A stretch of DNA of 64,000 bases from Acanthamoeba castellanii str. Neff (GCF_000313135.1 NW_004457442.1:1549669-1613668); one strand, 5' to 3'; shown: positions 43,257-56,321, counted from the first letter of the stretch. The notes: generated from the sequence alone by a model not told the origin. Made by a program: numbers and translations.

Positions 43257-46200
43257 TCAAGCCTGGTGGAGCTTGTCGGCGGGGAAAGAAGAAGAAGAAG
43301 AAGAGGAAGAAGAGGCAGCGACGACGGCGGGGGCGGTTGTGTCGTTGAAGGCCGGCGGGAGGGGCAGGAAGGCCTGGACGTAGGGCCGCAGCGCGTTCTC
43401 CAGGGGCAGCGGGAACGGCAGCACGGGCGGCAGGAGGCCCAGCGTGTTGGCCAGCATGGCGACCGACACCGCCGCCAGCGGCAGCCACACGAAGAACAGC
43501 TTGAAGAGGGCCCACACCCAACTCCAGAAGCCGCCGCCCTGCCCTGTCGCCTCGTCTTCCAGGTCCCACTCGAGGCCATCATCATCGCCGGCGGCGGCTT
43601 CGTCGAGGGCGTGGGTCAGCTTGACGAGGAACTCCTCGGTGATGTAGTCGCCGGCCGGAGGAGCGGTGGTGGTGGAGGCAGCGGGCGAGGGCTGGATGGT
43701 GTTGCCGAGGTGGTCGTGGAGGTCGCCGAGAACGGTGTGCACGCCGCGGAGCTGGCCGATCAGGCCCTCCACCCGCGCACGGAGCAGGCGATGAAGCTTC
43801 CAGTATCGCCACAGCTCGGGCAGGGCGTCGTGCGCAGGTGGTCCCCCAACACCAGCTGTCGGCCCCGTGGGGTCAGCGTCGGCGGGGGGCGTGAGAGCGG
43901 AGAGGGCGAGCTGCATGAAGAGGACGCGATCCTTGAGGTGGGCGTTGACTCGTCGCATGGCGTAGAGATCTTTCTCGAGGGAGGCCACGCGGCCGGAGAG
44001 CGAGGGGAGCGAGAAGAGCGGCGGGAGGAGGAAGAAGACGAGCGCGAGGAGGAGCACCGCGCCGGCCACGGTGCTGAGGGAGAAGGGGAGGCGCGGGATG
44101 GGCAGGTTGGGGAAGGCCATGTGGATGAGGGACTCCAGCATCGACTCCTCCTCCCGCGGAGAGGAGGGCAGCGAGGTGAAGCCCGTGTCGAAGGTGCCGG
44201 GGGAGACGGCCCCGTCTTCCTCCCCCAGAGCCGAACCCGAGACGGAGGCCAGAGCTGGGGGACCCTCCTTCTCCTCGTCTGCTGCGCGCCGCCGGGACTT
44301 GCGAAGCTTCGAAGGCGTCTCGCCGCCGGGCGTAGCCGCCGTTCGCTTCGAACTCCTGTCGAGGCAGGCGGTCAGCCCTTATGTGCGAGTGTCCAGGAGG
44401 GAAGAGGGCGCACGTACCGGGTGGAGGCGCCCTTTCGCGGAGTACGCTTGGCGGTGGGGGAAGCGGGGGTGGCGGCCGCGACAGCGCGGGCCTTACGGGC
44501 GAGCAGACGCTGGGCCTTTTCGGCCCAGGCTGGGAAGTAGGTGCTGACCCCATCCACGGCACTGCTTTGGATAACACCTGCACGCTCCACACATGAATAG
44601 TCTGCGGCGGGTGGCGGGCCGGTAGTGCCACCAAGGTGGAAAGTTACCCTTGATCCAGACCGACTTGGTGAACTTGATGTCAACGTTGACGGTAACGCGG
44701 GTGGCCGGCTTCCCACCGGGACCGGTGGCGGCGCTCATCACCCAGCGCGTGTCGGTCGAGAACGTATCTCCGTAGGGCACATCAAGGGAAGCCGACGTTG
44801 TTTCCATCACCAGGGTGCTGTTGTTGTCCAGACAGCACAGACATCAGACGGCGGTTAACTAAGCACGATTTATAAGGTGTAAGAATTGGCGAGTGTGTAC
44901 TCTTTGTTCATGTAGTGGATACGCTGTTCCTGCTGGACTCGGGTGCTCTTCGGGCCTGCCAACACACAGCAGCTTCGTTTAGACACGTACTCGAGGAAAG
45001 GGAGACAGAGTAGTACGTCACGAACCTAGTGGATGCTTGAGGGCAACGCGGAACCCGACGCTACGGCGTAGGCAGCAGTTCTCGGCTTGCGGGCTCCATT
45101 GGCCCATGCTCACCTCCGTATAGCTGAGGGGCTCCTGGGTGTGCAGCTCGTTCCTGTGTATGCATGTGCGACCGGGGTGTGATGTCAGCACATGACATTA
45201 AGATGCCCCGGCGGTGATTGAGGGCTGGAGGCCGTACCAAAAGACGGGCACGTCGGGGTTCTTGTCGTCAAAGAAGGTGTAGAACATGTCCCCGACCGCG
45301 ACGGGCAAGAGCACGTTGACCATAGACTGACCCGCGGTCCACCCGGCCGAAATATGGGAACACGTCTCTAGCACAGGTACTGCCGTCTGGGCGACAACCG
45401 GCGGCGCCTCTGGTGGCTTTCCTGCTATGTGCACGAGGCCTCGTGAGATGCGCCGAGGGGAACGTGGAAGCTCGATGCCGTACCTTCATCCGCCTTTTCC
45501 TTGTCTTCTCTTCTCTTTCTTCGGCTGCCGCTGCCGCGTTCGGCTTTCTCCTCGCCCTGATCCCCGCCCTCTGCCTTTTCCTTGTTTTGGGCGTCATCGC
45601 TCTTTTGCGCCGCTGCGGCTGGTTCTCGGTCGCCGCCTTCGTCCGAGGCTTTGGTGTCCGACTTGGCGGCGCCACCCTCGGTGGCGGTAGTGGCGGTGGC
45701 GGCACTCATCGGCGACGTGGAGTGTTCGGGGTCCTTGAGGCTCGGCTCGCGTTGTTCCTCGAGTGAGGAGGGGTGGCCGCCCTCTTCATCGGGCTTGTTA
45801 GCCGCATCCTCGCTATCACTAGCGAAGTCCTTCAACTCGATGTCCTGATTGTCGTCCATTGGTAAGGGCCACGATTCGGGAAAGGCGGAACGATGTCATG
45901 GCGATAAAAGAGAGGAGAAGCGGGGCGTACCTTCTTTAGCTCCGCTTCGGGGTTCTCGCCTGACCCATCGTCCGCACGGAGCTTGTTGATGGGCCACCCC
46001 ACCGAATTAACCCAACCTGCACCATGTTCGTGAGACAGAGATCATACAAGGACACAAGTACGCGTGAGGGAGCGGGTAATGTGAACGAGTAGCGGCGCAC
46101 CGTTGACGTTGTGCGAGATGTTGGCCGACAGATTGCGCAGTGCCGAGTTGCTTGGGGGCTGTGCGGAAGCAAGCACGCGACAGTGGTCAATTGACGCTGT

Positions 46201-47579
46201 CCCAGCTGGAGCCATACAAGGTTCAATTCACGACAGGCCCGAGGGGAAGGGTAGAGTCGTACGGAGGGTTGGGTGGAAGAGGTGGAAGAGGTGGCGGAGG
46301 GAGGAGAGACCGACTTGGCGCTGGGCGCACCTACGAGGCGATTGGGCATCGATTGTTAGGCCTATTCCCCATCACACCATCCGAAGCAAACCGTGGGAGT
46401 AGATAAGCACCATCGTCAGGCGGGGCGAGGGAGACGCTTTCGGCCGAGGCGTAGGGAGAAGAAGTCATCACTACTGGAGTAGGGGCGGAGCGTGGCAGGA
46501 TAGGGGGCGCTGCGTCATCGGTCGCTTCTCCCTCGCTGGAGCTACCCTCTTCCTCGCTCTCCTCCTGGTCTTCATCTTCGGTGGAGGCTTCGGATACAGC
46601 TTCGAAACTGGCTTCGCGAGCGGCGTCTTCTTCGTGCTTCTTGCGGGCTTCCTTAACTGCCAAAGACTTGAAGACCCGGTTCCGTTTCGACTCTGTTGTG
46701 GGTCGTAGTGGCCGGTTATTATAAGAGGCGAGCGGGAGGTGGCGGTGGGGCAAGCAGTACCTTCCCACAGGTCGGCCAGCAACTTGTAGGCCTGGTCTCG
46801 GTAGAGGAAGGACGCAAACAAAAACTGCACCACATGGGAGGGACGCGGAAGATGTCAGCAAGGCCAGGTAGCGCTGCCAGAGCAGGTGTAGTGGAGGGAA
46901 AAACCTTTCGGTTCTTGGCGGTCAACTCGAGAGCGTTAGGGAACACGATGGCCGTGTTCTTCTTCTGTACGTCTTGGATGTCCTTGAACTCCAGGATTTT
47001 CTGCAGCAGCAACAACAACGACATCACGTGAACCCGAGGAAACGAAGGAGCAACGTAGAGGAGACTAGCAGAGCAGCGTACGATGGTCTTCTTGAATATC
47101 TGGGAGTGAAAGCAGACGTAGTTGCGCGAGACGTACATGCGGCCATGATACAGCAGCTTGTCGCTCTGGTAGGCGCATGAGAAATCTGCAAGACAACACG
47201 TGGCTCCGTTAGTCGAGTCTGTTCTCCCTCCCCACAACAAAGCTCGAGCAGACTTTCGGGGCACGGCCGGAGCAAGCAAAGGAGGGTTCAAGGCATACCT
47301 TCGAGGAGCTCCTCGTGTGTGAGTTCGAATATTTGGTTGAATTCGTCCTGCCGCTTGTTACGGGCTGCAGACCCTGTGGGCGCCCGAGACACCGATCCTT
47401 GGCTTCGCCTTAGCGTGGCCTGCATTCACCACACCCCACCGTAATACAGAGTATTACAGTGTCGTTAGGGGTGCAGCACTTCGCCACGTCGAAGTTCGTG
47501 CAGAAATAATAAATCAATTGAATTAATGATGTAATAAAATAAAGAGATGGAGGGGGCATGCCTCGTCGTCGGCGTTCAT
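43257..47579 (-). CDS. GRAM-VASt-TM protein, GRAMD1/Lam/Aster-type sterol transporter
   Basis: Predicted ER-anchored sterol-transfer protein acting at membrane contact sites. The N-terminal GRAM domain reads FELTHEELLEDFSCAYQSDK, LLYHGRMYVSRNYVCFHSQI, KILEFKDIQDVQKKNTAIVF, FASFLYRDQAYKLLADLWE. A long acidic linker follows, crossing an intron at about 45860-45930 (AELKK to DIELKDFASDS). The VASt domain follows: VNVLLPVAVGDMFYTFFDDK, LSYTEVSMGQW, RRSVGFRVALKHPLG, QQEQRIHYMNKE, DVPYGDTFSTDTRWVM. Near the C-terminus is a hydrophobic anchor (VAGAVLLLALVFFLLPPLF, about 44000-44060), then a second hydrophobic stretch (FFVWLPLAAVSVAMLANTLG). The start at 47579 (MNADDE) needs a GC-AG first intron (47420-47561) to reach ATLRRSQGS. 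Order GRAM, VASt, TM is diagnostic. Sterol binding itself is inferred. Confidence 0.85.
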
Positions 47580-48082
47580 GTTAAGAGATTAGGCTTGGGG
47601 CTTGAGTGCCTATTGTGTTACAGATGATGAGAATCATCATATATCACAGCAAAAGGCGCAGTAAATTTCCAGGTCCACCAAGGGTACGTACGTACTAACG
47701 TAGGAGGGTGACTTGGGGAGGGGGGACAAGATGTCGTGTGTGCAGAGAATGGGATTAATGGCGAGTAGCGGCGAAGGAAAAAGAATCTGCGGGCGGCAGC
47801 AGCTGCGAAATTCGCAGGCTGTTTTTCTGGCTTTGCGCGAAGCGGCAGCTGCACCCCAAAAATTTGGCATTGGCAGTTTGTTCGCGCAGTTTGTGGGCCG
47901 CCACGTCACGCCGAGCTCCTCCAAACGCGCCCATTCGCTGGCTGGGCGAACAAAAAGCGTGCACGTGTGGGTGGCTCGTGTGCGAAAGTTTCTTAGTGAG
48001 TTCCAGCACTAGAAGCGCCGGCGCCCACTAAGGCCCACCAGCTGCTCTTGTCCGGCTTGCGCTGTCGACTTTGCCGTGGTGA
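47580..48082. other. 503-bp intergenic region upstream of the GRAM-VASt gene
   Basis: Tandem minus-strand genes flank it. It comprises the 3' flank of the C2 protein and the promoter of the GRAM-VASt gene. A 99-codon + strand open stretch (47713-48012) has no splice or family support. Possible regulatory words include TTTGGCATTGGCAG and TTCGCGCAG near 47862-47890; I assign no factor. Confidence 0.4.
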
Positions 48083-51000
48083 TCAGGAGAGGACGGCGTA
48101 GACCGGGCCTCCCTTCTTCTTCTTCTTCTTGTCCAGCGCCTTCTCCTCCTTCCTTTCCTTGATGTCTCGTTTCTCCTTCGCTGTTGCCTTCTTATTTCGC
48201 TTCACGTCGTCTCCTCCGCCTCCTTCCCTCGCCGCCTTGCTATTCACATCGCCAGCGCCATCGCGGTCGTCTTCCATCGCCGACGCGTCGGCGTAGTTGT
48301 CGCTCCCGTCCGTCCCCTCGGGCGACGTCGTGTGGCGTGACCGCGACTCACTGCTCTCCGCGCTCCGCTCCTCCTCCTCTTCCCTCTCCTCCTCACTCTC
48401 CGTCTCCGTCTCCTCCGTTTCCGTCTCTTCGCCCGCCGGTTGGTCCTCCTTGGGGAGGACCGGGCTGGGCTCGACTAGATCGATGTAGTTGGTGTCGTGG
48501 ATTGCCTGTTCGTGCTTTCGCCGTCGCTTGGAGCCGACTTGGTGGCGCAGGTCCTTGGAGTTGCTCTTGGGGATCATGCTGGATAAGCTCCACGCGGGTT
48601 TCATGGCCCCGCCCTTGGTGCGGTCAGGGGTGACGGACGACGACGAGGCGCCGGTGTCGGTGGGGTACTCGCTCTCGGTCGCCACGGCGGAGCTGTCGTC
48701 GAGCCCCGAGCGCTCGCCTCGGGTCTTCATGAGCGGGAGCAGGTTGTGCGTGATCGTCTTGGCGTAGCTCAGCACGCGCTCACCTCCACCGCTCTCGCCC
48801 TTGGCCTGCTTGTTCTTCTTCTTCCTCAGCGGCGTCAGATCCACCTCTGACACACCCACCACCCAAAACTAATATGTCGCACGACGCACACAAGTCAGAC
48901 CAGAGCCCGCTTCAGACACGCACAGAGAGGAAGTCGCGTGCCTCCTTGACGGCGAGGTAGCCGAGGGACGAGCGTCGCTCGGCCGAGGCGGGCTTCTTGG
49001 TGCCGGGCGACGTGCGCGTGCCGCGACTGCCGTTGCCGCTGCCCAGCACGTCCTCCGTCTTCCGTCGCAGACGGCTCAGCGGGTCCGACCCCTCGCTCTG
49101 GGGTCCTCCTCCCTGCTGCCGCGACTGCTTGTTGCTCTTGCGTCCTCTCTTCCCCTTCTTCGCGCTCCCCTTTGGGCTGTTGTTGGTGTCATCGTCGTCG
49201 TTATCGACTTCCTTCTCCTTGCCCTTGCCGTTGACGATGTCCTCGTACTCGCCCTTGCCGCCCTGGGACTTGCCGCCAGTCCTGGGCTTGGACTTGGCCG
49301 TCGTATCCGCGCCAGAGGCGTGGATGTGGACCTCCTCGTAGTTGCCCTCGCCGCTGCGGTGGATGGAGACGCTGTGCTCGCTGCCGCGGGCCATAGGCAG
49401 ACCCACCACGGCCGAGGAGAGCTGGTGCTGCTGCGCATCGACCGGGCGCCCGATGGGGAACTGGGGCGACTTCTGGTAGTTGGCGAAGCGCCGCAGGGTG
49501 GCCCGGAATGTGCCCAGCAGGAGGTCCATCTCCTCGTCTTCGTTGTTCTTCCACTGCCGACCCACACATCGCACACGATGAGTGGCTGCCACGTGGAGGG
49601 GTCAAAGTAAAGAGGAGACCCAGAAGTACCCAAATATCAAAGTCGAGGGGCGTGTCGATGGACGGCACTTTGCCGATGTCTAGCACCATCGGCCGCCATC
49701 GGTCCTGCCGCACACTGACCCCAGCCACACACTCGTTAGACCATCTCCCACCCTCCCATTACCGCGTGAATAATGCCTGCTGGCAATGCGTACGTCTCCG
49801 GCAGGATAACTTCCGTCTGGGCGGCCAGCACGCCCTCCTCCACATTCCACACCTTCACGAAGCACCCTGCATCATATACCAAATGCGTTCGTCAACATGT
49901 TGAGATGTATTGAGATCCAATCAGAGAGCGCACATAACATATATAGATAAAGTAAAAACGTTGTACCGTGGGGCATCCTGGCGTGGGGGAAGAGTGGAGG
50001 GGGCGCGAGCAGGAGGGGCGCCAGGGTGACGTGGTAGCCCTCGATGAACTCCAGGGCCTCCTGCGCCGATATGGGGCGGAAATAGCACACCTTAAGCTTG
50101 CCCGAATGACGGTACCCGATCCTGCGCGATGCCTGCGTGTTAGCTAACCCAGCCCTACCAACCAAGCACCTCCTGTGGTGGTGGTGGTGGCGGTGGTGGT
50201 GGGCAAACCAGTCAATTTTGGACGGGTTGACAAAGAAGTAGGTGTCGAGCTTCTCCGATGTCAACTCGACGAGCGAGGCCTCGAATTGGCCGATCAACTC
50301 GTCCTCACCTGCGCGCAAGCGGGAGAACGAGTAGATGAGCGTGTGTCGTGTTGTTGGTAGCGTCGCGTGTTGCATGAAGAAAACGTACCGGAGGCGGCGT
50401 AATTGCGGCATTCGATGACGATGTTCTGTCGGATGCCTCCGCAGTCAGCCACGGTGAGGGCGAAGGGCTTCCAGTGGGGCTCCTCGGTCTTGATGTCGTG
50501 CTCCGTCTGGAAGATCACCCGATTGCCGCCCCATGCGCCCGTGCGAATGCGCAGGAATGGGTCTGTTGTAATAACAAACCGCCGTCGCCGTCGTTAACCA
50601 AGTCGCGCCGGCGGCATATTTCTAGATGGGAGAGAAGAGTACTGGGAGCGGCGCTGATGGCCTTGGCGAGGCCCCGATTGTCGAGCTTGGAGGCCGACAT
50701 GTCCAAGATGAAGGCCTCCGGGATGAGCTGCGGCTCGTCCAAATCCTCCGGAATCGTCTGAAACGAGAGAGAGAGAGAAAGAGAGGCGAATGAGCCCCGT
50801 TGTGCTGGTGGTGGAAGGGACACTGGTACGAGCGTACCTCGATGGCCTCCACGTAGAGGATGCCCGAGTGGCGGTAGGGTACGCGCACGCTCATGCCCGT
50901 GAACTCCTTCGCAAAGTCGCTCAGCACGGGCACCTCCCTGGTCGACGACGCCTCCGCGTATATATGAGCGAACGCGTACATAGCTACACCTACGCATGTG

Positions 51001-52602
51001 GGAGCCGGTACGCACCGCTCCTTCTTCTCCTTGTTGATGAGGGTGAACTGGTAGCGCGTGCAGGTGAGGAAGTCCCGCATGCACAGCACGGAACTCACCC
51101 CGATCAGCTCATGCCGCCCGTTCGCCTGCCAGTTCCAGCACTCGATGACGATGTACTCGTCGAGCCAGGGCTGCTGCTGCTCCACCTCGCGCGAGGGATG
51201 CAGGATTTGCTGCCGCCGCCAGCCGTAGTAGTACTTGCCCAGCGCCCCCACCTGCGTATAGCGTGCCCCCCACCAACACCAGCGACGTCAGCCTCGCTTG
51301 TGCGCTCGCGGGCCAGGGCGAGTAGGCGCACGTGATCGAGTTCGAGGAGAATGGGCTTCCATCGGGGCTGCACGGTTCCTTTGACCACCTCGGTCCGATG
51401 CACGACCCCCTTATACACGCCCCGCCCAGTGTAGGTGAGCGACTGGGCCAGGACTAGAGGTGGATTTGGGAGGGGGGGGGGCAAAGAGAGGCGCCGTGTA
51501 CCTGGGCGGTCTTGAAGAGGAGGAACGAGTGGGAGGAGCTGACTTTGGAGATGTCCTTGGCGTCGAGCTTGTCTCCGCGGATGACCATCTCGTAGCCGCG
51601 CGGCGGCTCCCCGCTCCATCGCAGGTCCCGCTCCTCCGTGACCGACATGAGCTGCACCTTGCCCGAATCCTTGTACTTGCCCCGCAGCGAAAACGACTGA
51701 CGTCGCCAGGGTCACCACCGTGGTCAGTCAGCCAGGCGATGCGGGACTTCGCCCAGGCATACGTAGGTTGGGGAGGGGGAGAGGAGGCGTACATTCTTCT
51801 TCTTGGGGTTGATGAGCGGAGCTTCGAAGCCGGGGGTGATGAGCGTTTCGAATGGCACGGACGCCTGGCCCACGAGATGCACCTCTCCGTCTCGCCAGTC
51901 CCACACCTGCGCCACGTCATGTCAATGTCATGGCGCGAGCGTGGGTTGGGTGCGTTTCATTCACAAGCCAGCTTGGGCAGAGACCCAGTGGTGGTAGTAG
52001 GGAGTAGTTGTGGTACCTCGACGCGAAGGACGGTGTTGGAGATGTCGCCCGCGCCGATCCTCTCACGGTGTAGCACGAACGCTTCCCACACCGGCTCTGT
52101 CGTCATCGCCGCCATCGCATGAGCTTAATCCTCCAAAGATGAGCAGAGAGAGGGTTCACCAGTTACCTGTGGCCTGTTTAATCACCTCGGTCTTCCACAA
52201 CGGGCGATTGCCGAGGTAGAGCGCCAGACATACATCTGACACAAACCAAAAGGCACAACACAATAAATTAATTAATATAAATATGTTGTCAAAATAATTG
52301 TGTTTAAATATTCAAATCCAGCACGGACCTTGCCAAGCATTAAAACAAAATAATACTGGCGGCCCACTATTGGGGGGGGGCACAAAAGAAGGAGGAGGCT
52401 TACCGGGGTGATGGTACAGAGAGGCGAGGCGATCGCCTTTCCTCTTGCGCAAACCCGCTGCGCCGAAGGTGAGGCGGTAGGCCGAACAGGGCGACGACAT
52501 CGAAGCCTGAAGCTTCTCCTCTTCGCTTTCGTCTCCGGACGTCGATGAGAACCCGGCGGACGAGCGCAGATCGTCGTCATCGCTGTCCCCGCTACGATCC
52601 AT
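48083..52602 (-). CDS. Multi-C2 copine-like protein
   Basis: Tandem C2 modules of copine type, expected to bind phospholipids in a calcium-dependent way. The start at 52602 gives an acidic leader (MDRSGDSDDDD), then C2-1 (CLALYLGNRPLWKTEVIKQA, PVWEAFVLH, LRVEVWDWRDGEVHLVGQAS, APLINPKKKN), ending in KYKDSGKVQLMSV. That SG-hydrophobic linker is the copine C2 hallmark and recurs twice (PYRHSGILYVEAIE; GYRHSGKLKVCYF). Further C2 cores are HRTEVVKGTVQPRWKPILLE, IVIECWNWQANGRHELIGVS, FQTEHDIKTEEPHWKPFALT with IVIECRNYAASGEDELIGQF, and RWRPMVLDIGKV with WKNNEDEEMDLLLGTFRATL. I count about five C2-like units. No copine vWA domain follows. Instead the C-terminus is long, charged and disordered, ending poly-Lys GGPVYAVLS at 48083. 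Calcium-ligand aspartates look incomplete in several units. Confidence 0.72.
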
Positions 52603-52783
52603 CTTCGGGGTGAGCCGGTGTTCGTTTTCATTTATTTATCGAAACTTCATTTCTGATCTTTTGTGCCGACACTGGAGATATTTGAATCTGTGGAATGCGG
52701 AGCATACCAGCACAAGGAAGGTTTCCTCGAACGAAAAACAGTTACCAAAACGTAAATAAATCAAACAAAAAAATTAAGAAAAG
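52603..52783. promoter_or_regulatory. 181-bp divergent promoter, C2 protein/MRE11
   Basis: AT-rich (ATTTATTTATCG near the C2 start, CGTAAATAAATCAAACAAAAAAATT near the MRE11 start). It separates the two divergent start codons and probably carries both core promoters. Confidence 0.45.
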
Positions 52784-55700
52784 ATGGACGTAGAGGAAGG
52801 AGACCCTACCATGCCGTCCCCAGAGGGGGAGGAAGAGTGCGCACTTCTTTTAATGATTTAAAGAGCTTGTAGTTAGCGTACGATTTTACAATTAACATTA
52901 AAATTAATTGCACAAATTGATGTCATAGGAATGACCAGGTGGCAGACACTATGCGCGTGCTTGTAGCTACGGATATCCACTTGGGGTACGCAGAAAAGGA
53001 CCCGGTAAGAGGGGAGGACTCGTTCGTTACTTTCGAAGAGATCCTTCAAAATGCGCAGCAGCTCAAGGTGCTGTTCTCCGCCCTTTCAATTCTTTCTAAT
53101 TAAAAATAAATAAATAACAATAATAATAACAAGTAAATTGAAATAGGTGGACATGGTGCTGCTGGGTGGCGATCTGTTCCACGACAACAAGCCCTCCCGC
53201 AAGTCGCTCTTCCGGTGCATAGAGCTTCTCCGTCGCTACTGCATGGGCGACAATCCGGTCAAGATACAGATCCTGTCCGACCAGGCCCTCAACTTTCACA
53301 CCTCGTACGTCCTTTGCTTCTTCTGCTTCTTCTTCTTCTTCTTCTTCAATGCTTTGCCCTTTGCATTCAGCCCCACTGACCCAGCGCGCACAGGTTCGGC
53401 GTGGTCAACTACGAGGATCCCAATTACAACGTGGGCATTCCCGTCTTCTCCATTCACGGCAACCACGATGACCCAGCTGGGGTAAGCATCAACTGCACTT
53501 GTATTCCCGCAAAGGGGACTCTATCTCGACCATTGGCGCCCGACACTGACGCCTGGGTGGGTTCGGGCAGGACGGGGGCCTGGCTGCGCTGGACGTGCTC
53601 AGCGCGTGCAACTTGGTGAACTACTTTGGCAAGAGCGAGAGCGTCGACGACATCACGGTCTACCCGATCCTTGTCGCCAAGGGCAAGACCAAGGTGGCCA
53701 TCTACGGCCTCGGGAATGTACGCGACGAGCGGCTCTACCGCACCTTCCAGCAGAAGAAGGTGAAGCTCATGCGACCTGTGGAGGACCGCGAAAAGTACTT
53801 TTCTTCCCACAGCCCCGATCGATCGTGGTGTGCGCCGGTGCTGCTGATATTCACACCCACCAATCCCCGTTCGCGTGGCTTCCGATATATGTCAGTTGGT
53901 TCAGCATGTTGGTGCTTCACCAGAACCGCGTGGCGCATTCGCCCAAGAACTACGTGCACGAGTGCATGCTGGCCAATTTTCTCGACCTCGTCCTGTGGGG
54001 CCACGAGCACGAGTGCCTCATCACCCCGCAGTCCTCCTCCGTGGGCGACTTCTTCATCGTGCAACCCGGTGCGTCGCTCGGCCCCTCGCTCCGCAGCTGC
54101 GTTGGTCTTGACGTGGTGGTCATTCGCTGATGGGCCCCATGACATGCCGCATTGATGTGCAGGCTCGTCGGTGGCCACGTCCCTCTCCGAGGGTGAGTCG
54201 AAGAAGAAGCACATCGGCCTACTGGAGATTTACGAGGACCAATTCAGGCTGCAGGCGATCGAGCTCAAGACCGTGCGGCCGTTCGTGATGGAGGAGGTGG
54301 TCCTCAAGGAGGCCGATCTCGACCCCGGCGAGCCCCAGCACGTGATCGAATACCTGGCCGAAAAGGTCGAGGAGCTCATCGCCAAGGCCGACAAGCAGTC
54401 GCCCCACGCGCCCCGCACGCCCACCAAGCCTCTCATCCGGCTCAAGGTACGCGCTCGTCTCCCGCTCTTTCGTGCGCCTCGGCGGGTGCTGAATGTGAGA
54501 GACAGGTTGAGTACTCGGGCTATTCGACGGTCAACCCGCAACGGTTCGGCCAGCGGTTTGTTGGTCGGGTGGCGAACCCCAACGAGATCCTCCTGTTCCA
54601 CAAGAAGCGGGGAATGAACCCGCGAGCCCGAGTCGACAAGGAGCAGGACGTAAGTGAACAAGCTTAACTTCTCATTTATTTTTGTTTTTTTATTTGTTGA
54701 CTTTTCGGTTGCTTGGAGCGCAACTCACGTACTACAACAGCTGTTGGCGCGAGCCACGAGGCCGGAGAATCTGGACGACACCCGGATCGAGGACCTCATC
54801 GGCGCCTTCCTCGGTCCGACGCAGACGCTGGAGATCTTGCCGGAGAACGAACTGCATCTCGCACTTCACAGCTTCGTAGAGAAGGATGAGAAGTCCGCCA
54901 TCGCCGAGTACGTTCCCTCTTGCTAGTAATCTCTTGCTCGTGGCACTGTGTGTGTGTGTGTGTGATTACGACTCACGCAAACCTGCGCGATCTCGACAGA
55001 TTCGTGGCCAAAACGCTGTCGGACACGCAGAAGTTCTTGCAAAAAGAGGACCCAGAGAAGACCCTGCAGACTGACTACATCGAAACCGTGGTGAACCAGC
55101 GCACGGCCAACGCGCGAGCTTCAGCAGGTAAGAGGCCTGCGCATCGCCATGGGCACACTGTGCGTGCTGCGTGTGTGCTCACTACACTACTGCCCTTTGC
55201 GCAGAGGACCATTCAATGGATGTGGAAGCAAAGATAGAGCAGATGAAGAAGAGACAAGCGAGCCAAGCACATGACGAGGAGGAAGATGGGGAGGCCAAGA
55301 AGGAGGAGGACGAGGAGAATGAAGACGAGGAGCCGCCCAAGGCCAAGGGCAAAGGAAAGGCAGCCGCGGCCAAAGCAAAGGCTGCCCCGGCCAAGGCAGC
55401 GACGAAGGGGGCGGGCCGGGGCAAGGCCGACTCAACCACCACCACGACAAGGAAGGCCCCCGCAACGCGACGCACCACCAGGAGCAATTACGCGCTGCAG
55501 TTGAAAGAGCCCGAACCGGCCGACGATACGGTAAGCGTCGCACATGATGACACGCGATACAACACAGCGCTCACCCATACATTCTTTGCTCCTACAGGGC
55601 GCGGCCAATGGAACTCGCAAGCGAACGCGCGATGCAGCAGCCGCGCCGGCGCCAGACAAGCCCAAGCCCATCGTCAAGCAAGAGGCTCCGGTCGAAATCG

Positions 55701-56028
55701 ATGACGACGTGGCTCCTCCACCCAAGCAGAAGCGGCGCATGTACGCGAGACAGCCCACTTGCCTTCCCGCTGCCTTGATTGTGGCAATTTGGCACTCAAC
55801 TTCCGATCTGACGTTGCGCGCGCAGTACTGCGTTGACAGACCTCCTATCTAGCAAGGCCGTCAAAGGAGATGACGACACGCAGGTTTGTCTGCCTTCTCT
55901 CTATCTTCTGGTGTGTCGCGCCTAACCAACCGAACGCACAGGGCAAGGCGCCAGCGAGCCCCGTGGCCCCTTCTTCTGACGCCTCGGGCAAGAAACTCAC
56001 CACGGGTTGGGGCAAACGAAAGAAATAG
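52784..56028 (+). CDS. MRE11: Double-strand break repair nuclease MRE11
   Basis: Mn-dependent nuclease of the MRE11-RAD50-NBS1 complex, acting in DNA-end processing and checkpoint signalling. From ATG 52784 the short first exon ([18 protein letters not shown]) splices at 52838 to [20 protein letters not shown]. This frame match fixes both start and acceptor. All phosphoesterase motifs are present: [41 protein letters not shown] and [11 protein letters not shown]. The capping domain follows ([30 protein letters not shown]). The C-terminus is acidic then Lys/Ala-rich ([20 protein letters not shown]), with the [12 protein letters not shown] block and a final GWGKRKK. Introns include an AT-rich one near 53092-53147 and a CTT-repeat one near 53310-53390. 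Confidence 0.96.
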
Positions 56029-56321
56029 TGTGCTCTCTCTCACGGCGGCCACGACACCCCCCTCCAGTGCAATGCCACCAACGTTCATAAAACTGCACCA
56101 ACTCACAACTCAAGCAAGCAACAATAAACAGGTAAATCTCTTCTTATTTCCAATTGGAGGCCGTCCCTTACCAAATTCGGCTTTTCATGCCTCTTGCCGG
56201 CGTTGCTTTCTTTCGCTCCGAGGAACAAAAGAGAGAGTAGCTTCAAGAGAAGAAGAAAAGGAGGCCAACCCCCTCCCCAATCGCGTCTTTGGCTTCGCCC
56301 AGCGCTGTTCTGTCCGGCGGC
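56029..56321. other. Tandem intergenic spacer, MRE11 to PWWP gene
   Basis: 293 bp with AATAAA at about 56122-56127, a plausible MRE11 polyadenylation signal. The remainder is the promoter and 5' untranslated region of the next gene. No coding signal. Confidence 0.45.

Noticed and set aside
42870..44540. 556-codon open frame on the + strand
   Set aside because: Mostly antisense to the GRAM-VASt exons. Its sequence is low-complexity Gly/Glu/Arg expected from the complement of GC-rich coding DNA, and it has no family match, while the minus strand carries clear domains.
45425..45859. ATG at 45859 as the start of a separate gene (MDDNQDIELKDF)
   Set aside because: An acceptor (CAATCAG) lies between that ATG and the acidic exon, in phase with the upstream exon ending AELKK. 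The GRAM and VASt domains are normally in one protein.
47713..48012. 99-codon + strand open frame in the intergenic region
   Set aside because: No splice-compatible partners, family motif or supportive context; it lies between tandem minus-strand genes.
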